Notes: generated by a model not told the origin, from the letters alone. 34,699 nt of DNA from an uncultured Prevotellaceae bacterium (GCA_900315105.1 OMXX01000038.1:1-34699); one strand, 5' to 3'; positions 1 through 7,531 are shown, numbered from the stretch's first letter. Translations and numbers: made by a program.

Positions 1-95
1 CGGACTGCCCTATTAGGTATCGCTCCTTCAGAGCTCTTTCAACCACATGATAGTCAACAATATACAACTGAATAAATTCGTCGAACTCACGTTAA
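1..95. repeat. MITE-like palindromic element (family A), left part outside window
   Basis: Only one end of this element is inside the window. It finishes with the inverted terminal sequence TCGTCGAACTCACGTTA (79-94). The internal text (GGTATCGCTCCTTCAGAGCT followed by a TTTCAACC stretch) matches the reverse complement of the element at 33613-33800 over about 80 bases with scattered differences, so this copy lies in the opposite orientation. It is non-coding and lies downstream of glmM. A non-autonomous transposon or repeat-derived terminator are both possible; no transposase is visible nearby. Confidence 0.7.
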
Positions 96-112
96 TTAAT
101 AATTCGGACCGT

Positions 113-252
113 TCTTGTTCCGTTACACTTTCGCTATTCCTTCGCTCATCCTCCTAACCAAACTCGGTGAACCTCCGTTCTATGTTCGCTTCTGGAACGG
201 ACTTTCACCGAGTTTGGTTAGGAGGAACAACGGAATCACAAGGGACTTACTA
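113..252. repeat. Palindromic repeat (family B), 22-bp perfect arms
   Basis: The arms at 150-171 and 204-225 are exact reverse complements (22 bp, starting CCTCCTAACCAAACTCGG) separated by 32 bases. Flanking bases keep the family style (TTCGCT and CCTCCG words on the left, GGAGGAACAACGG words on the right). Related, more decayed copies lie at 5266, 8745, 17940, 18808 and 33830. It directly follows the family A element, an arrangement seen at all three A/B pairs in the window. Confidence 0.7.
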
Positions 253-270
253 CCTAAGAACGGCAAAGGA

Positions 271-303
271 AAAGGGCAATATCTACGAAAGACATTGCCC
301 TTT
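271..303 (-). terminator. Hairpin terminator downstream of glmM
   Basis: AAAGGGCAAT (271-280) and ATTGCCCTTT (294-303) form a 10-bp perfect stem with a 13-base loop. It lies 22 bases beyond the glmM stop. On the minus strand the stem ends in a short T run (CCCTTTTCC), so the U tract is modest; the near-symmetrical ends could let it act in both directions. Confidence 0.5.
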
Positions 304-324
304 TATATTATCAATTATAGTCGT

Positions 325-1713
325 TTACTGAAAAGAGTAAACAACTCCCATAATCTTCTTGCCAATGGCATCAGCCTCTTCCATTGAGTGTGCCTCAGAA
401 TAAACACGAATGATTGGCTCTGTATTTGACTTACGGAGATGTACCCACATATCAGGGAAATCAATCTTCACGCCGTCAATATCATTCACCTGTGCATCTG
501 GCTGAGCAGAATACATCTCCTTTACCTTTGCGAGGATTGCATCCACATCGGTACTTGGAGTAAGGTCTATGCGGTTCTTTGCAATGAAATACTCAGGGAA
601 AGTCTTACGAAGCTCACTAACCTTCACACCCTTATGAGCAAGAGAAGACAGGAAGAGGGCAATACCTACGAGGGCATCACGACCATAGTGGCTCTCTGGA
701 TAGATTACTCCACCATTGCCTTCACCACCGATTACTGCGTCTACCTCACGCATCTTTGTGGTTACGTTAACCTCACCTACGGCAGCAGCACTATAAACGC
801 CGCCATGCTTCTCCGTTACATCACGAAGGGCACGTGTAGAACTGAGGTTGCTTACAGTTGCACCTGGTGTATGCTCAAGAACATAGTCAGCTACACTAAC
901 AAGTGTATATTCCTCGCCGAACATCTTTCCATCCTCACAGATGAAAGCAAGACGGTCAACATCTGGGTCAACAACGATTCCGAGGTCATATCCGCCCTTT
1001 GCGAGCTCATCCATGATACCTGTGAGATTCTTCTCAAGCGGCTCTGGATTATGTGCGAAGTCACCATTAGGCTCACCATTCAGGAACTTATATTCCACAC
1101 CAAGCTTATCAAGGAGCTTTGGAAGGATGATACCGCCAACAGAATTGATAGAGTCAACCACAACGCGGAAACCAGCCTTCTTGATTGCCTCTACATCAGT
1201 AAGCTTAAGGTTGAGAACAGCCTCTACATGACGGTCATCAAAGTTTTCCTCAGAATACTTGCCCATATGGTCAACATCTGCATACTCAAATGCCTCAGCC
1301 TCAGCAATAGCAAGAACCTCGTTGCCATCATCCTTTGTAAGGAACTCTCCACGAGCATTCAGGAGCTTGAGAGCGTTCCAATGACGTGGATTATGTGAAG
1401 CTGTGATAATGATACCACCATCAGCACCTGCCATAGTTACGGCAAGCTCTGTTGTAGGAGTAGATGCAAGGCCGATATTGATAACATCATAGCCCATGCC
1501 CATCAATGTACCGCAAACCACGTTCTTCACCATCTCACCTGAGATGCGGGCATCACGACCAACTACAATCTTGTTTGTCGGGTTCTTTGTACTCTTACGT
1601 ATGAATGTAGCGTAAGCCGATGTAAACTTTACGATATCAAGTGGATTAAGGGTATCACCAGCAGGTCCGCCGATAGTACCACGAATACCAGAAATTGATT
1701 TTATCAGTGTCAT
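325..1713 (-). CDS. glmM: Phosphoglucosamine mutase
   Basis: A 462-residue alpha-D-phosphohexomutase. The family interconverts glucosamine 6-phosphate and glucosamine 1-phosphate on the route to UDP-GlcNAc for peptidoglycan and lipid A, in the cytoplasm. Visible family motifs are the phosphoserine loop TASHNP with Ser106, the metal loop DPDVDR, the sugar-binding loop GEGNGG and the C-terminal phosphate-binding loop RKSNTEP. Length is normal. The ATG at 1713 follows the upstream lipoprotein gene by 76 bases filled with 7-base repeats, so the two are probably cotranscribed from the promoter near 2690. A phosphomannomutase/phosphoglucomutase activity cannot be excluded from sequence, but Bacteroidales GlmM proteins have this size and layout. 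Confidence 0.88.
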   Translation of the reverse strand: MTLIKSISGIRGTIGGPAGDTLNPLDIVKFTSAYATFIRKSTKNPTNKIVVGRDARISGEMVKNVVCGTLMGMGYDVINIGLASTPTTELAVTMAGADGGIIITASHNPRHWNALKLLNARGEFLTKDDGNEVLAIAEAEAFEYADVDHMGKYSEENFDDRHVEAVLNLKLTDVEAIKKAGFRVVVDSINSVGGIILPKLLDKLGVEYKFLNGEPNGDFAHNPEPLEKNLTGIMDELAKGGYDLGIVVDPDVDRLAFICEDGKMFGEEYTLVSVADYVLEHTPGATVSNLSSTRALRDVTEKHGGVYSAAAVGEVNVTTKMREVDAVIGGEGNGGVIYPESHYGRDALVGIALFLSSLAHKGVKVSELRKTFPEYFIAKNRIDLTPSTDVDAILAKVKEMYSAQPDAQVNDIDGVKIDFPDMWVHLRKSNTEPIIRVYSEAHSMEEADAIGKKIMGVVYSFQ

Positions 1714-1715
1714 AT

Positions 1716-1792
1716 ATCTTATATTTTATTTTCTACTTTACACTTTCCTCTTTACTCTCTACACTTTCTACTTTACTCTCCCCCCTTTACTA
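1716..1792 (-). repeat. Heptad array upstream of glmM start
   Basis: Read on the minus strand, the gap between the DUF4827 stop and the glmM ATG is about eleven degenerate 7-base units such as AGTAAAG, TAGAAAG, TGTAGAG and TGTAAAG, decaying to AT-rich units next to the ATG. The first unit overlaps the upstream stop codon. The purine-rich units resemble repeated weak ribosome-binding sequences. Function unknown. Confidence 0.65.
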
Positions 1793-2503
1793 TATCCCTT
1801 TTTCGTATGTTATCTCATAATAACATGCATATACGTATCTGTCTGCCTCAGCCTGTCCCTGATCATGAGGAAGAATAAGACGCACCTTTGCAATTTCATC
1901 GCCATCATTTGCAGGGCGGCCAAGCTTTACGTAAGACAATGGCATAAGCAATCCCATCGGCACAATTCTATGATAAATGGAATTAGTGCCGTAAGTCCTG
2001 GCACCATATCTGTACATCTGTCCATGAAGCGTTGTATTACTATCCTCTACAGTACAAAACATTCCGTTAAATGTACCAGAAGCCCTACGCACTTCAAATT
2101 TCTCATAAAGCTGTTGACCATAATACACATCATCATTCCACAGCTGCAAAGAGTCACCATTAATATTATACTCCCTAAAACGAGAAATCACAGTTGCACT
2201 TTCTCCATCCTTCATTATGTTTCCACAACCACGTCTTACAATCTGCATATATATGCCATTATTAAAACGCACGAACTCATTCTTTGAGACATCGGTAATC
2301 GTGTCTTTCAAGAATTCCTCTTCTGAAATAACATTGATTTTCTTACCCTTTATCTCGCCAAAACTCGGGTTGTTGATAAAACGTGAGAGAGCAGAAAGTT
2401 CATAGTCACGCTGTTCTGCGTATGACGCATAGTCATCGCACGAAGTCATTGCCACAAATACTATGGCAAGCAATACAGTTACGATATAAAGTTTTTTCTT
2501 CAT
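1790..2503 (-). CDS. DUF4827-type lipoprotein
   Basis: A 237-residue exported lipoprotein. The start is the ATG at 2503; the upstream TTG codon is less likely. A charged N-terminus (MKKKLY), a hydrophobic stretch and a lipobox ending in TSC at about residue 22 give a type II signal peptide. The mature part resembles the DUF4827 family of Bacteroidales, which often lies next to glmM; its biochemical function is not known to me. It is first in a likely operon with glmM. The mRNA would start near 2682 and carry a hairpin leader element (2622-2688), then a second hairpin at 2522-2547 (arms AGCCAAATG and CATTTGGCT) just ahead of the start codon. Confidence 0.75.
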   Translation of the reverse strand: MKKKLYIVTVLLAIVFVAMTSCDDYASYAEQRDYELSALSRFINNPSFGEIKGKKINVISEEEFLKDTITDVSKNEFVRFNNGIYMQIVRRGCGNIMKDGESATVISRFREYNINGDSLQLWNDDVYYGQQLYEKFEVRRASGTFNGMFCTVEDSNTTLHGQMYRYGARTYGTNSIYHRIVPMGLLMPLSYVKLGRPANDGDEIAKVRLILPHDQGQAEADRYVYACYYEITYEKGI

Positions 2504-2621
2504 CAAATCTTTATTTTATGTCAAAAGCCAAATGCCAAAAGCCATTTGGCTTCTTGTTTCTTGTTATCAAGTGAAAAGCATTTACTGCCGATGGAATGAT
2601 TTGCGAGTGACAACGTGCATA

Positions 2622-2688
2622 GCACCTCGCACAAAGAAAATAGTGCGTGTCAGCCCCAAGGCTGGCGCACGTCTCCGATTTTCGAGTG
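2622..2688 (-). ncRNA. Structured 5' leader element, copy L1
   Basis: Read on the minus strand, the element begins immediately after the TTTG of the -7 box with CACTCG. It contains three nested stems: CTC+GAAAAT with ATTTTC+GAG, then GTGCG with CGCAC, then CAGCC with GGCTG around a TTGG loop. It aligns along its whole length with the copy at 5094-5164 and the tandem copies at 31504-31689, and the stems differ by compensating changes. It would form the 5' end of the DUF4827-glmM transcript. The first three paired bases may lie just upstream of the transcription start. Confidence 0.65.
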
Positions 2689-2696
2689 CAAAATTA
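2689..2696 (-). promoter_or_regulatory. -7 box for the DUF4827-glmM operon
   Basis: The minus-strand sequence TAATTTTG fits the Bacteroidetes -7 consensus TAnnTTTG. The best upstream TTTG is 24 bases away (2721-2724), longer than the usual 19-21, so the -33 part is weak. The start site would be near 2682. Confidence 0.5.
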
Positions 2697-2822
2697 ATAA
2701 ATAATCACGAACTATTATCACAAATAACAGTTAATAATTAATAATTTACAAACCTTTAGCCTCACAGAATGAATTATACTATAAAACATCCTTCCCTCTA
2801 GGAAGGCTTGGTTAGGCTTTTT

Positions 2823-3857
2823 TTACAGCAAATGTGCAAATGCCTTTACAGCCTTCTTTACTATTTCCTCAGCCTCTTCCACAGAGCAATAAAGTCTGCC
2901 ACCCGAAGCATTCTTATGACCACCGCCGTTAAAGAACTGGGCAGCCATCTCATTGCAAGGGAAATCATCCACAGACCTAAGACTCACCCAGATAGTATTC
3001 TGCTTGTCGGTATCCTCACGAAGCGAGATTGACAGGCGATGTCCCTTGAGTTGCAGAGGCATGTTCACAAGTCCCTCAGCATCTCCCTTCAGATAGTGGA
3101 AACGCTTCAAGTCCTGCTTTGTCAGTATGTAATACGATGCCCTGAGAGGAGTGAGTATTCTCAGCTTCTCATACAGCACATATCCCACAAGGCGCAGGCG
3201 ATAGTCGCTGAAGTTATTGAACACATTACGATATATCTTATCCTTGTCAATACCCTTCTCAAGAAGCAGACTTATGATATAGAATATCTCCGGACGGCTG
3301 GAATTGAACGTAAAGCCACCCGTGTCGGTCATCATACCGCAATAAGCCGTAACCGCCATCTTATGCGACATCATCTCATAGCCTCCCAACTGATATATCA
3401 ATCGGAATACCATCTCAGATGTACTACTCATCTCCGGACGTGAGATTGTCTGAACCGTAGGAACATCCGGATTAAGATGATGGTCAATAAGTACTTTCTT
3501 ACCCGGTGCTTTCACTAGAATCTCTCCCAACGCCTCAGTAATGCGTGAAGGCACATTGAAGTCGAGGCAGAAGATGGTATCGCACTCAGCAAACAGTTTC
3601 TCCACCTGCTCCGGACGCTTATCATAGCGCACTATGGTCTCTGACCCTGGCAGCCAATGAAGGAAGTCAGGGAACATATCAGGAACCACCACCGTGGCCT
3701 CCTTACCCTGCTGACGCATATATTCCGCCCATGTCAAGGTAGAACCAATCGCATCACCATCAGGGTTAGTGTGGCCGAGGACAAGCACACGCTCAGCCCC
3801 GGCCACAATATCACGAAGCTGAGATATTTCAGCCTCTGAAACGAGATTTAATTTCAT
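2823..3857 (-). CDS. nrnA: DHH-family phosphoesterase, NrnA-like
   Basis: A 344-residue protein starting at the ATG at 3857 (MKLNLVSEAE). An ATG 14 codons upstream would add a phenylalanine-rich stretch unlike the family. Motifs of DHH/DHHA1 phosphoesterases are present in order: GHTNPDGDAIGS near the N-terminus, CLDFN, LIDHHLNPD (the DHH signature) and, near the C-terminus, GGGHKNASGG of the DHHA1 substrate-binding domain. Family members degrade very short oligoribonucleotides and some hydrolyse pAp, using manganese, in the cytoplasm. It follows the nucleotidyltransferase gene on the same strand, separated by a large inverted repeat. The substrate (nanoRNA, pAp or a cyclic dinucleotide product) is not decided by sequence. 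Confidence 0.85.
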   Translation of the reverse strand: MKLNLVSEAEISQLRDIVAGAERVLVLGHTNPDGDAIGSTLTWAEYMRQQGKEATVVVPDMFPDFLHWLPGSETIVRYDKRPEQVEKLFAECDTIFCLDFNVPSRITEALGEILVKAPGKKVLIDHHLNPDVPTVQTISRPEMSSTSEMVFRLIYQLGGYEMMSHKMAVTAYCGMMTDTGGFTFNSSRPEIFYIISLLLEKGIDKDKIYRNVFNNFSDYRLRLVGYVLYEKLRILTPLRASYYILTKQDLKRFHYLKGDAEGLVNMPLQLKGHRLSISLREDTDKQNTIWVSLRSVDDFPCNEMAAQFFNGGGHKNASGGRLYCSVEEAEEIVKKAVKAFAHLL

Positions 3858-3893
3858 GAAAAAGAAATAAAAAAGAAAAAGAACACACACCTT

Positions 3894-4119
3894 CACCACA
3901 ACCCCTCACCTGCCCTACGGGCATCCTCTGGCACATACTCGGAGATACTCAATCTCCGACTTCCCCAAGGGGCGAGGTCCGAGTCACCTTTTTTCGCTAT
4001 GAGTAATCCCCATAAAGTTTCATTAGTAACTTCCCCCTCGCCCCTTGGGGAAGTCGGAGATTGAGTATCTCCGAGTATGTGCCAGAGGGTGTCCGCAGGA
4101 CGGGTGAGGGGCTGTGGTG
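3894..4119. repeat. Perfect 53-bp inverted repeat inside an operon (family F)
   Basis: Bases 3925-3977 are the exact reverse complement of 4036-4088, with a 58-base spacer. The similarity continues outwards imperfectly to about 3894 and 4119. Each arm holds its own smaller palindromes (CTCGGAGAT with ATCTCCGAG, and CTTCCCC with GGGGAAG). It lies between the nucleotidyltransferase and nrnA genes, so the RNA would fold into a very long hairpin that could terminate, stabilise or be cut by RNase III. A decayed single arm occurs at 25862-25905. Confidence 0.85.
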
Positions 4120-4138
4120 AGGGGCTGTTAGTTTCCTT

Positions 4139-5062
4139 TTAAAACAATTTGTTTGGATACACGCCCTCCTCAACAAGCTTCGCAATACGAGCTACTGTAT
4201 CTGGACGGTCCTCTGAATAAGTTACGCCAAACCACTTACTTGTAGTGTCGAGCACCTTACATGTAGCTGTGCCGTCGTTGATGAGCTTATTCACCATCAG
4301 AGGAATAAAGAACTCAGACTTCAGATTCTTGATGTTTGCCTCATCAGAAAGGAACTCCTTGAAATATTCCTCAGAATACTCGAAGTAGTCAGGAGTAAAG
4401 CCCCACATATTCATACTAACAGGAGCATTCTCATCCACGCGAACCCACTCGCCATCCTCCTTGTTGTCAGCACGATAAGCTACTGTACCATCCTCAAGAC
4501 GTGCAATCTTTGTACGCTCAACGCAAGTTGTAAGGTTGCCCTTCTCATCCTTTGAGCAAACGCCACGACTAACAGTTCCGTTCTCGCTCAATGTGTTGCC
4601 TACACGGAAACCTACCATAGCATACTGTCCCTTAGCACCCTCTGGGAGATCTGCAAGATACTTGCCGATAACTTTGAAAGCATCACGGTTGTAGAAGTCG
4701 TCGCAGTTGATTACGCAGAAAGGCTCCTTGATAACGTCCTTACCCATAAGAACAGCATGATTTGTTCCCCAAGGCTTCTCACGACCTTCTGGTACAGAGA
4801 ATCCCTCTGGCAGAGCGTCAATACCCTGAAAACAGAGTTCGCACTTGATCTTGCCCTCATACTTTGAGAGGATCTGCTTACGGAACTGCTCCTCGAAATC
4901 CTTACGGATAACCCATACTATCTTGCCGAAACCGGCCTCAATTGCGTCATATATACTATAATCCATAATGGTCTCGCCGTTAGGACCCAGACCGTCAAGC
5001 TGCTTCAAGCCGCCATAACGGCTTCCCATACCAGCAGCAAGGAGAAAAAGTGTTGGCTTCAT
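4139..5062 (-). CDS. Sugar-phosphate nucleotidyltransferase family protein
   Basis: A 307-residue protein whose N-terminus has the nucleotidyltransferase signature LAAGMGSRYGGLKQ (residues 8-21), followed by the conserved acidic INCDDFY motif that in this fold binds metal and nucleotide. These enzymes transfer a nucleotidyl group from an NTP to a sugar 1-phosphate. The sugar and nucleotide are not evident. The ATG at 5062 has a short AT-rich leader. The gene heads a probable operon with nrnA and has a strong promoter at 5165-5196 with hairpin leader L2 directly downstream. A role in cell-wall or surface-glycan precursor supply is inferred from the family only. Confidence 0.8.
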   Translation of the reverse strand: MKPTLFLLAAGMGSRYGGLKQLDGLGPNGETIMDYSIYDAIEAGFGKIVWVIRKDFEEQFRKQILSKYEGKIKCELCFQGIDALPEGFSVPEGREKPWGTNHAVLMGKDVIKEPFCVINCDDFYNRDAFKVIGKYLADLPEGAKGQYAMVGFRVGNTLSENGTVSRGVCSKDEKGNLTTCVERTKIARLEDGTVAYRADNKEDGEWVRVDENAPVSMNMWGFTPDYFEYSEEYFKEFLSDEANIKNLKSEFFIPLMVNKLINDGTATCKVLDTTSKWFGVTYSEDRPDTVARIAKLVEEGVYPNKLF

Positions 5063-5093
5063 AAATATTTGTTTTTGTTATTTTCTATTTTCG

Positions 5094-5164
5094 CGACTTC
5101 TTCGCACGAAGTAAATAGTGCATGTCAGCCCTTAAGGCTGGCGCACGTTTCCAATTTACGAATG
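5094..5164 (-). ncRNA. Structured 5' leader element, copy L2
   Basis: This is the second copy of the leader family, on the minus strand, starting right after the TTTG of the -7 box. Stems are TTC+GTAAAT with ATTTAC+GAA, GTGCG with TGCAC (one G-T pair), and CAGCC with GGCTG. Compared with L1, the outer pair C-G became T-A and a mid-stem A-T became T-A, so pairing is kept. It ends about 38 bases before the nucleotidyltransferase ATG, close enough to affect translation. Confidence 0.65.
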
Positions 5165-5196
5165 CAAAATTACTATTTTTTTTTCAAGTACACAAA
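5165..5196 (-). promoter_or_regulatory. Promoter of the nucleotidyltransferase operon
   Basis: On the minus strand, TTTG (5196-5193), 20 bases, then TAATTTTG (5172-5165) matches the Bacteroidetes vegetative promoter in both sequence and spacing. The start site would be near 5158. Confidence 0.7.
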
Positions 5197-5265
5197 TTTT
5201 CGCAAAAAACTTTTTCTGAGGTCTTTATTTTTCACTTTTCATTTTTCATTTACTTCAAGTCCGCT

Positions 5266-5360
5266 TATCTTTCGCTTCTCCTCCGCTTTTGGTCCGCTCC
5301 ATTGAATGGGATTTGGTTGGGATTTGCAACGGACTTACTACGGACTTGCAACGAAGGATC
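5266..5360. repeat. Decayed family B palindromic repeat
   Basis: It has words typical of family B: TTCGCTTCTCCTCCGC and GGTCCGCTCC on the left, and GGATTTG, ACGGACTTAC and ACGAAGGATCAACG on the right. The arms no longer pair perfectly. It is intergenic, between the divergent nucleotidyltransferase and the small plus-strand genes. Confidence 0.5.
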
Positions 5361-5403
5361 AACGAAGACATAACTGCCTTTGAATTGTCGCTTACTTTTA
5401 CAG

Positions 5404-5770
5404 AAAGAAAAAAAGAATTTTAATACCACTCTGCAACTCGTCACCCGCAGCGTTGTAATGCTGTATCTGCCAGATAGTTGCAGCGGTGATTCATTTCGTT
5501 TCACTCGTCACCCACTCTTCACCCTCACATAGCATAACCATTTGATATAAAACAACTTGCAGAGTCAATTCACTCGTCACCCCAAAATAGGTGACGAGTG
5601 GCAAGAGGGCAAATCGTGCGTATAACATTCATATTATCAATAAGATGCGCGGATTTCGGTGATGAGTTGGGTGACGAGTGATATAGGTTAAATTAGCGCT
5701 GTAAGCCTCAATGAGACAACAACTTACAGCGTTACGGGTGATGAGTGACGAGTTTTTTCAAAACTCTTTT
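5404..5770. repeat. ACTCGTCACC-rich inverted repeat block (family C)
   Basis: The block holds at least seven copies of ACTCGTCACC or close variants: direct at about 5436, 5502 and 5571, inverted at about 5590, 5657, 5669 and 5737. The centre is an 11-bp perfect palindrome, CACTCGTCACC (5571-5581) with GGTGACGAGTG (5590-5600). The two outer ends (A-rich run, GAATTTT or GAGTTTT, ACTCGTCAC, CGCAGCG or AACGCTG) are imperfect inverted copies of each other, as in a degenerate MITE. No supported gene lies inside. Confidence 0.6.
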
Positions 5771-5923
5771 TTGGAAAGCAAAATTGCAATCTACACATTA
5801 CAATTCTCCTTATTTCTTTTAGACTTGCGTATGCAATTCCTTCATTCAATCGTTGTTCATTTTTTCTATGCAGGAATGATGTCATGGAAATTTGTACAGA
5901 TTGAAAACTTTTACATGTTTTCC

Positions 5924-5954
5924 TTTGGCATATTAGATTTTTTGTTTACTTTTG
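5924..5954 (+). promoter_or_regulatory. Promoter P1 (shared module) for the 5984 operon
   Basis: TTTG (5924-5927), a 19-base spacer and TACTTTTG (5947-5954). About 40 bases around it, including GATTTTTTGTTTACTTTTGC, nearly match the promoters at 7607 and 25934. It lies inside the longer open frame starting at 5711 and so argues that translation begins downstream, at 5984. Confidence 0.75.
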
Positions 5955-5983
5955 CAATCAAGAAAAGAACAATATTCAAAGAA

Positions 5984-6373
5984 ATGAGGAAAGTACATAT
6001 AATAATGTTTGGATGTCACTTAGTCATCATGTTGGCATTCTCTATGCTTCTTCTGGGAGGGGTTTTGGGTGCAGAAACATTTTTAGCTTTCGTATATCCC
6101 GTCATTTCCTTTATTTTCCTTATAGCAGATATATTCTTTACTACCTTTACAACAGATTTGATTATTCATTTCAAAAAGGAAGCACGTATTCTGTTAATAA
6201 TCATACGAGACATTACTATTGTTCTATTATGTTTTTGGATGCTCTCATATCTAAAAAGCGATTTCATATTAACCTGGGGAACATTAAGTTATGCTTTTCC
6301 CAAGATAATAAAGATCATACTTTGCGACATAATAAACCGTCAGAAGTACTTGGATAAATTTATTAACATATAA
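5984..6373 (+). CDS. Small multi-pass membrane protein, unknown function
   Basis: A 129-residue hydrophobic protein (MRKVHIIMFG...) with about three to four predicted membrane segments, near residues 5-27, 32-52, 67-85 and possibly 90-108, and a basic C-terminus. I chose the ATG at 5984, not the in-frame ATG at 5711, because the promoter lies between them and the upstream part would be translated from a repeat block. The gene is AT-rich compared with the housekeeping genes around it. It ends two bases before the DUF2750 gene, so they form an operon. I do not recognise a family. Confidence 0.6.
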   Translation: MRKVHIIMFGCHLVIMLAFSMLLLGGVLGAETFLAFVYPVISFIFLIADIFFTTFTTDLIIHFKKEARILLIIIRDITIVLLCFWMLSYLKSDFILTWGTLSYAFPKIIKIILCDIINRQKYLDKFINI

Positions 6374-6375
6374 TA

Positions 6376-6795
6376 ATGAAAGAGAAAACGCCAATTAACG
6401 AACTAAAAATTTCGCCAAAGGAGATTGAGACTCTAATGTCCTGCAATCCAGATGTAAGATATAAATATACCATTAAACGTATTGCAGATACAGAAACCTT
6501 ATGGACATTAGGTGTAGATAATCAGACATTTGCAATTCAAAAGAGTGGAGAGGATTATTTACTTCCGATTTGGTCTTCAAAAGAATTTGCTATAACATTT
6601 GGCTCAACATTTATGAAAGAGTATAGATGTATTCCTATCTCTCTTGATAATTTCGAGGAAAATATTATTGATATAATCTGTGAAAATGGATATTTACTAA
6701 ACGTCTTTCCTACAAAAACAGAAGAAATCGGGAAAGTCGTAGGAATCAATGTTTTTTCAAAGGATTTATCAGCAGCATTGAGCGAGTACAATTAA
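6376..6795 (+). CDS. DUF2750-like protein
   Basis: A 139-residue soluble protein. The segment YKYTIKRIADTETLWTLGVDNQTF followed by an LLPIWSSKEFA stretch resembles the DUF2750 family, whose members are small cytoplasmic proteins of unknown function. There is no signal peptide or membrane segment. It starts two bases after the upstream membrane-protein stop. The low GC content and position in a cluster of small orphan genes suggest accessory, possibly transferred, DNA. A toxin-immunity role is a guess from context only. Confidence 0.7.
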   Translation: MKEKTPINELKISPKEIETLMSCNPDVRYKYTIKRIADTETLWTLGVDNQTFAIQKSGEDYLLPIWSSKEFAITFGSTFMKEYRCIPISLDNFEENIIDIICENGYLLNVFPTKTEEIGKVVGINVFSKDLSAALSEYN

Positions 6796-6989
6796 TCAGC
6801 TTGTCATGTAACAAAGAAAAGATGTCTGCTTATAAAATATTCGGATGGCAGCTATCCAAATATGATATTTGACAATTACTGTATTTTCTCACACCTCAAT
6901 CATTTTCTCTTACAAAGGTAAACGTAATTTCAAAATCGTGGTGACTGCTTTCTGTAAATAGCTATACTATCTTTGGAAAATTTACATAT

Positions 6990-7215
6990 CATGTGTACAA
7001 GTCCTGAAAGGACGGTATAGTATAGGGTAGTGCGGGAGCGCTACCATGTTTGGAATTGCTGTTTACGAGCCCTGTATGGGCGACATAATTTCATATTTCT
7101 CGGCATGATAGGAAATTATATCGCACCTACGGCGCTCTCTAAAAAAATGGAACTTATGCTACGTGGGTTACACCCACGCCTATGCTATTTCGCCTTTACA
7201 AGGCTATTCTGGAAC
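6990..7215. repeat. REP-like region with several small palindromes
   Basis: The stretch is a chain of short hairpins: GTCCTGAAAGGAC, an AGCCCTGTATGGGCGACATAAT segment, and CGTGGGTTACACCCACG followed by CCTATGCTATTTCGCC and an AAGGCT end. The words resemble REP-type palindromes that IS200-like (RAYT) transposases mobilise in other bacteria. No such gene is in view. It overlaps the 3' end of the broken gene at 7185. Confidence 0.55.
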
Positions 7216-7436
7216 TTTTCACCATACAGAGCTTCTATCCAACATTTATTCTCTTTTGCCCATTTCTCTAATTCTGAGATCTGGACTCCCTTGCAAGACG
7301 TTGTTCCCGCAAGCGCCTGCATTGATTCAAGCACTCTTCTTGCGATAGAGGATGCGCTTTCATAAATGCCATGAATATGCGTTTCTGCTCTATTTGCTCC
7401 TTGTGATAGTTGTTTAGTTCCGGCATTTTGTTCCAT
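7185..7436 (-). pseudogene. Probable frameshifted small gene
   Basis: Two overlapping minus-strand frames each look protein-like over a different part. The frame starting at 7426 reads MPELNNYHKEQIEQKRIF and continues to EECLNQC, then turns into an arginine-rich tail. The other frame carries ALAGTTSCKGVQISELEKWA and ends after EALYGEKFQNSLVKAK at 7185. Joining them near 7318-7325 gives one sensible soluble protein of about 80 residues. A good promoter lies upstream (7500-7531). A sequencing error, a true frameshift, or two unrelated frames are all possible. I recognise no family. Confidence 0.4.
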
Positions 7437-7499
7437 TGTTTTATAGTGCCAAAGCACAATTAATAATATTCACATTCTTTGCTTTCGCAATCTTGAGTG

Positions 7500-7531
7500 C
7501 AAAAATAAACAAATTCCTGTAATTCTCCAAA
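7500..7531 (-). promoter_or_regulatory. Promoter for the broken gene at 7185
   Basis: On the minus strand TTTG (7531-7528), 20 bases, TATTTTTG (7507-7500). The transcript would begin with GCACTCAAG, similar to the GCACTCG start of the leader family, but the rest does not match. Confidence 0.6.

Noticed and set aside
439..1398. Long plus-strand frame opposite glmM
   Set aside because: It is fully antisense to a clear glmM gene and its protein has no recognisable features.
5711..5983. N-terminal extension of the small membrane protein starting at 5711
   Set aside because: The extension is translated from a repeat block and contains a strong promoter; transcription should start downstream of it.
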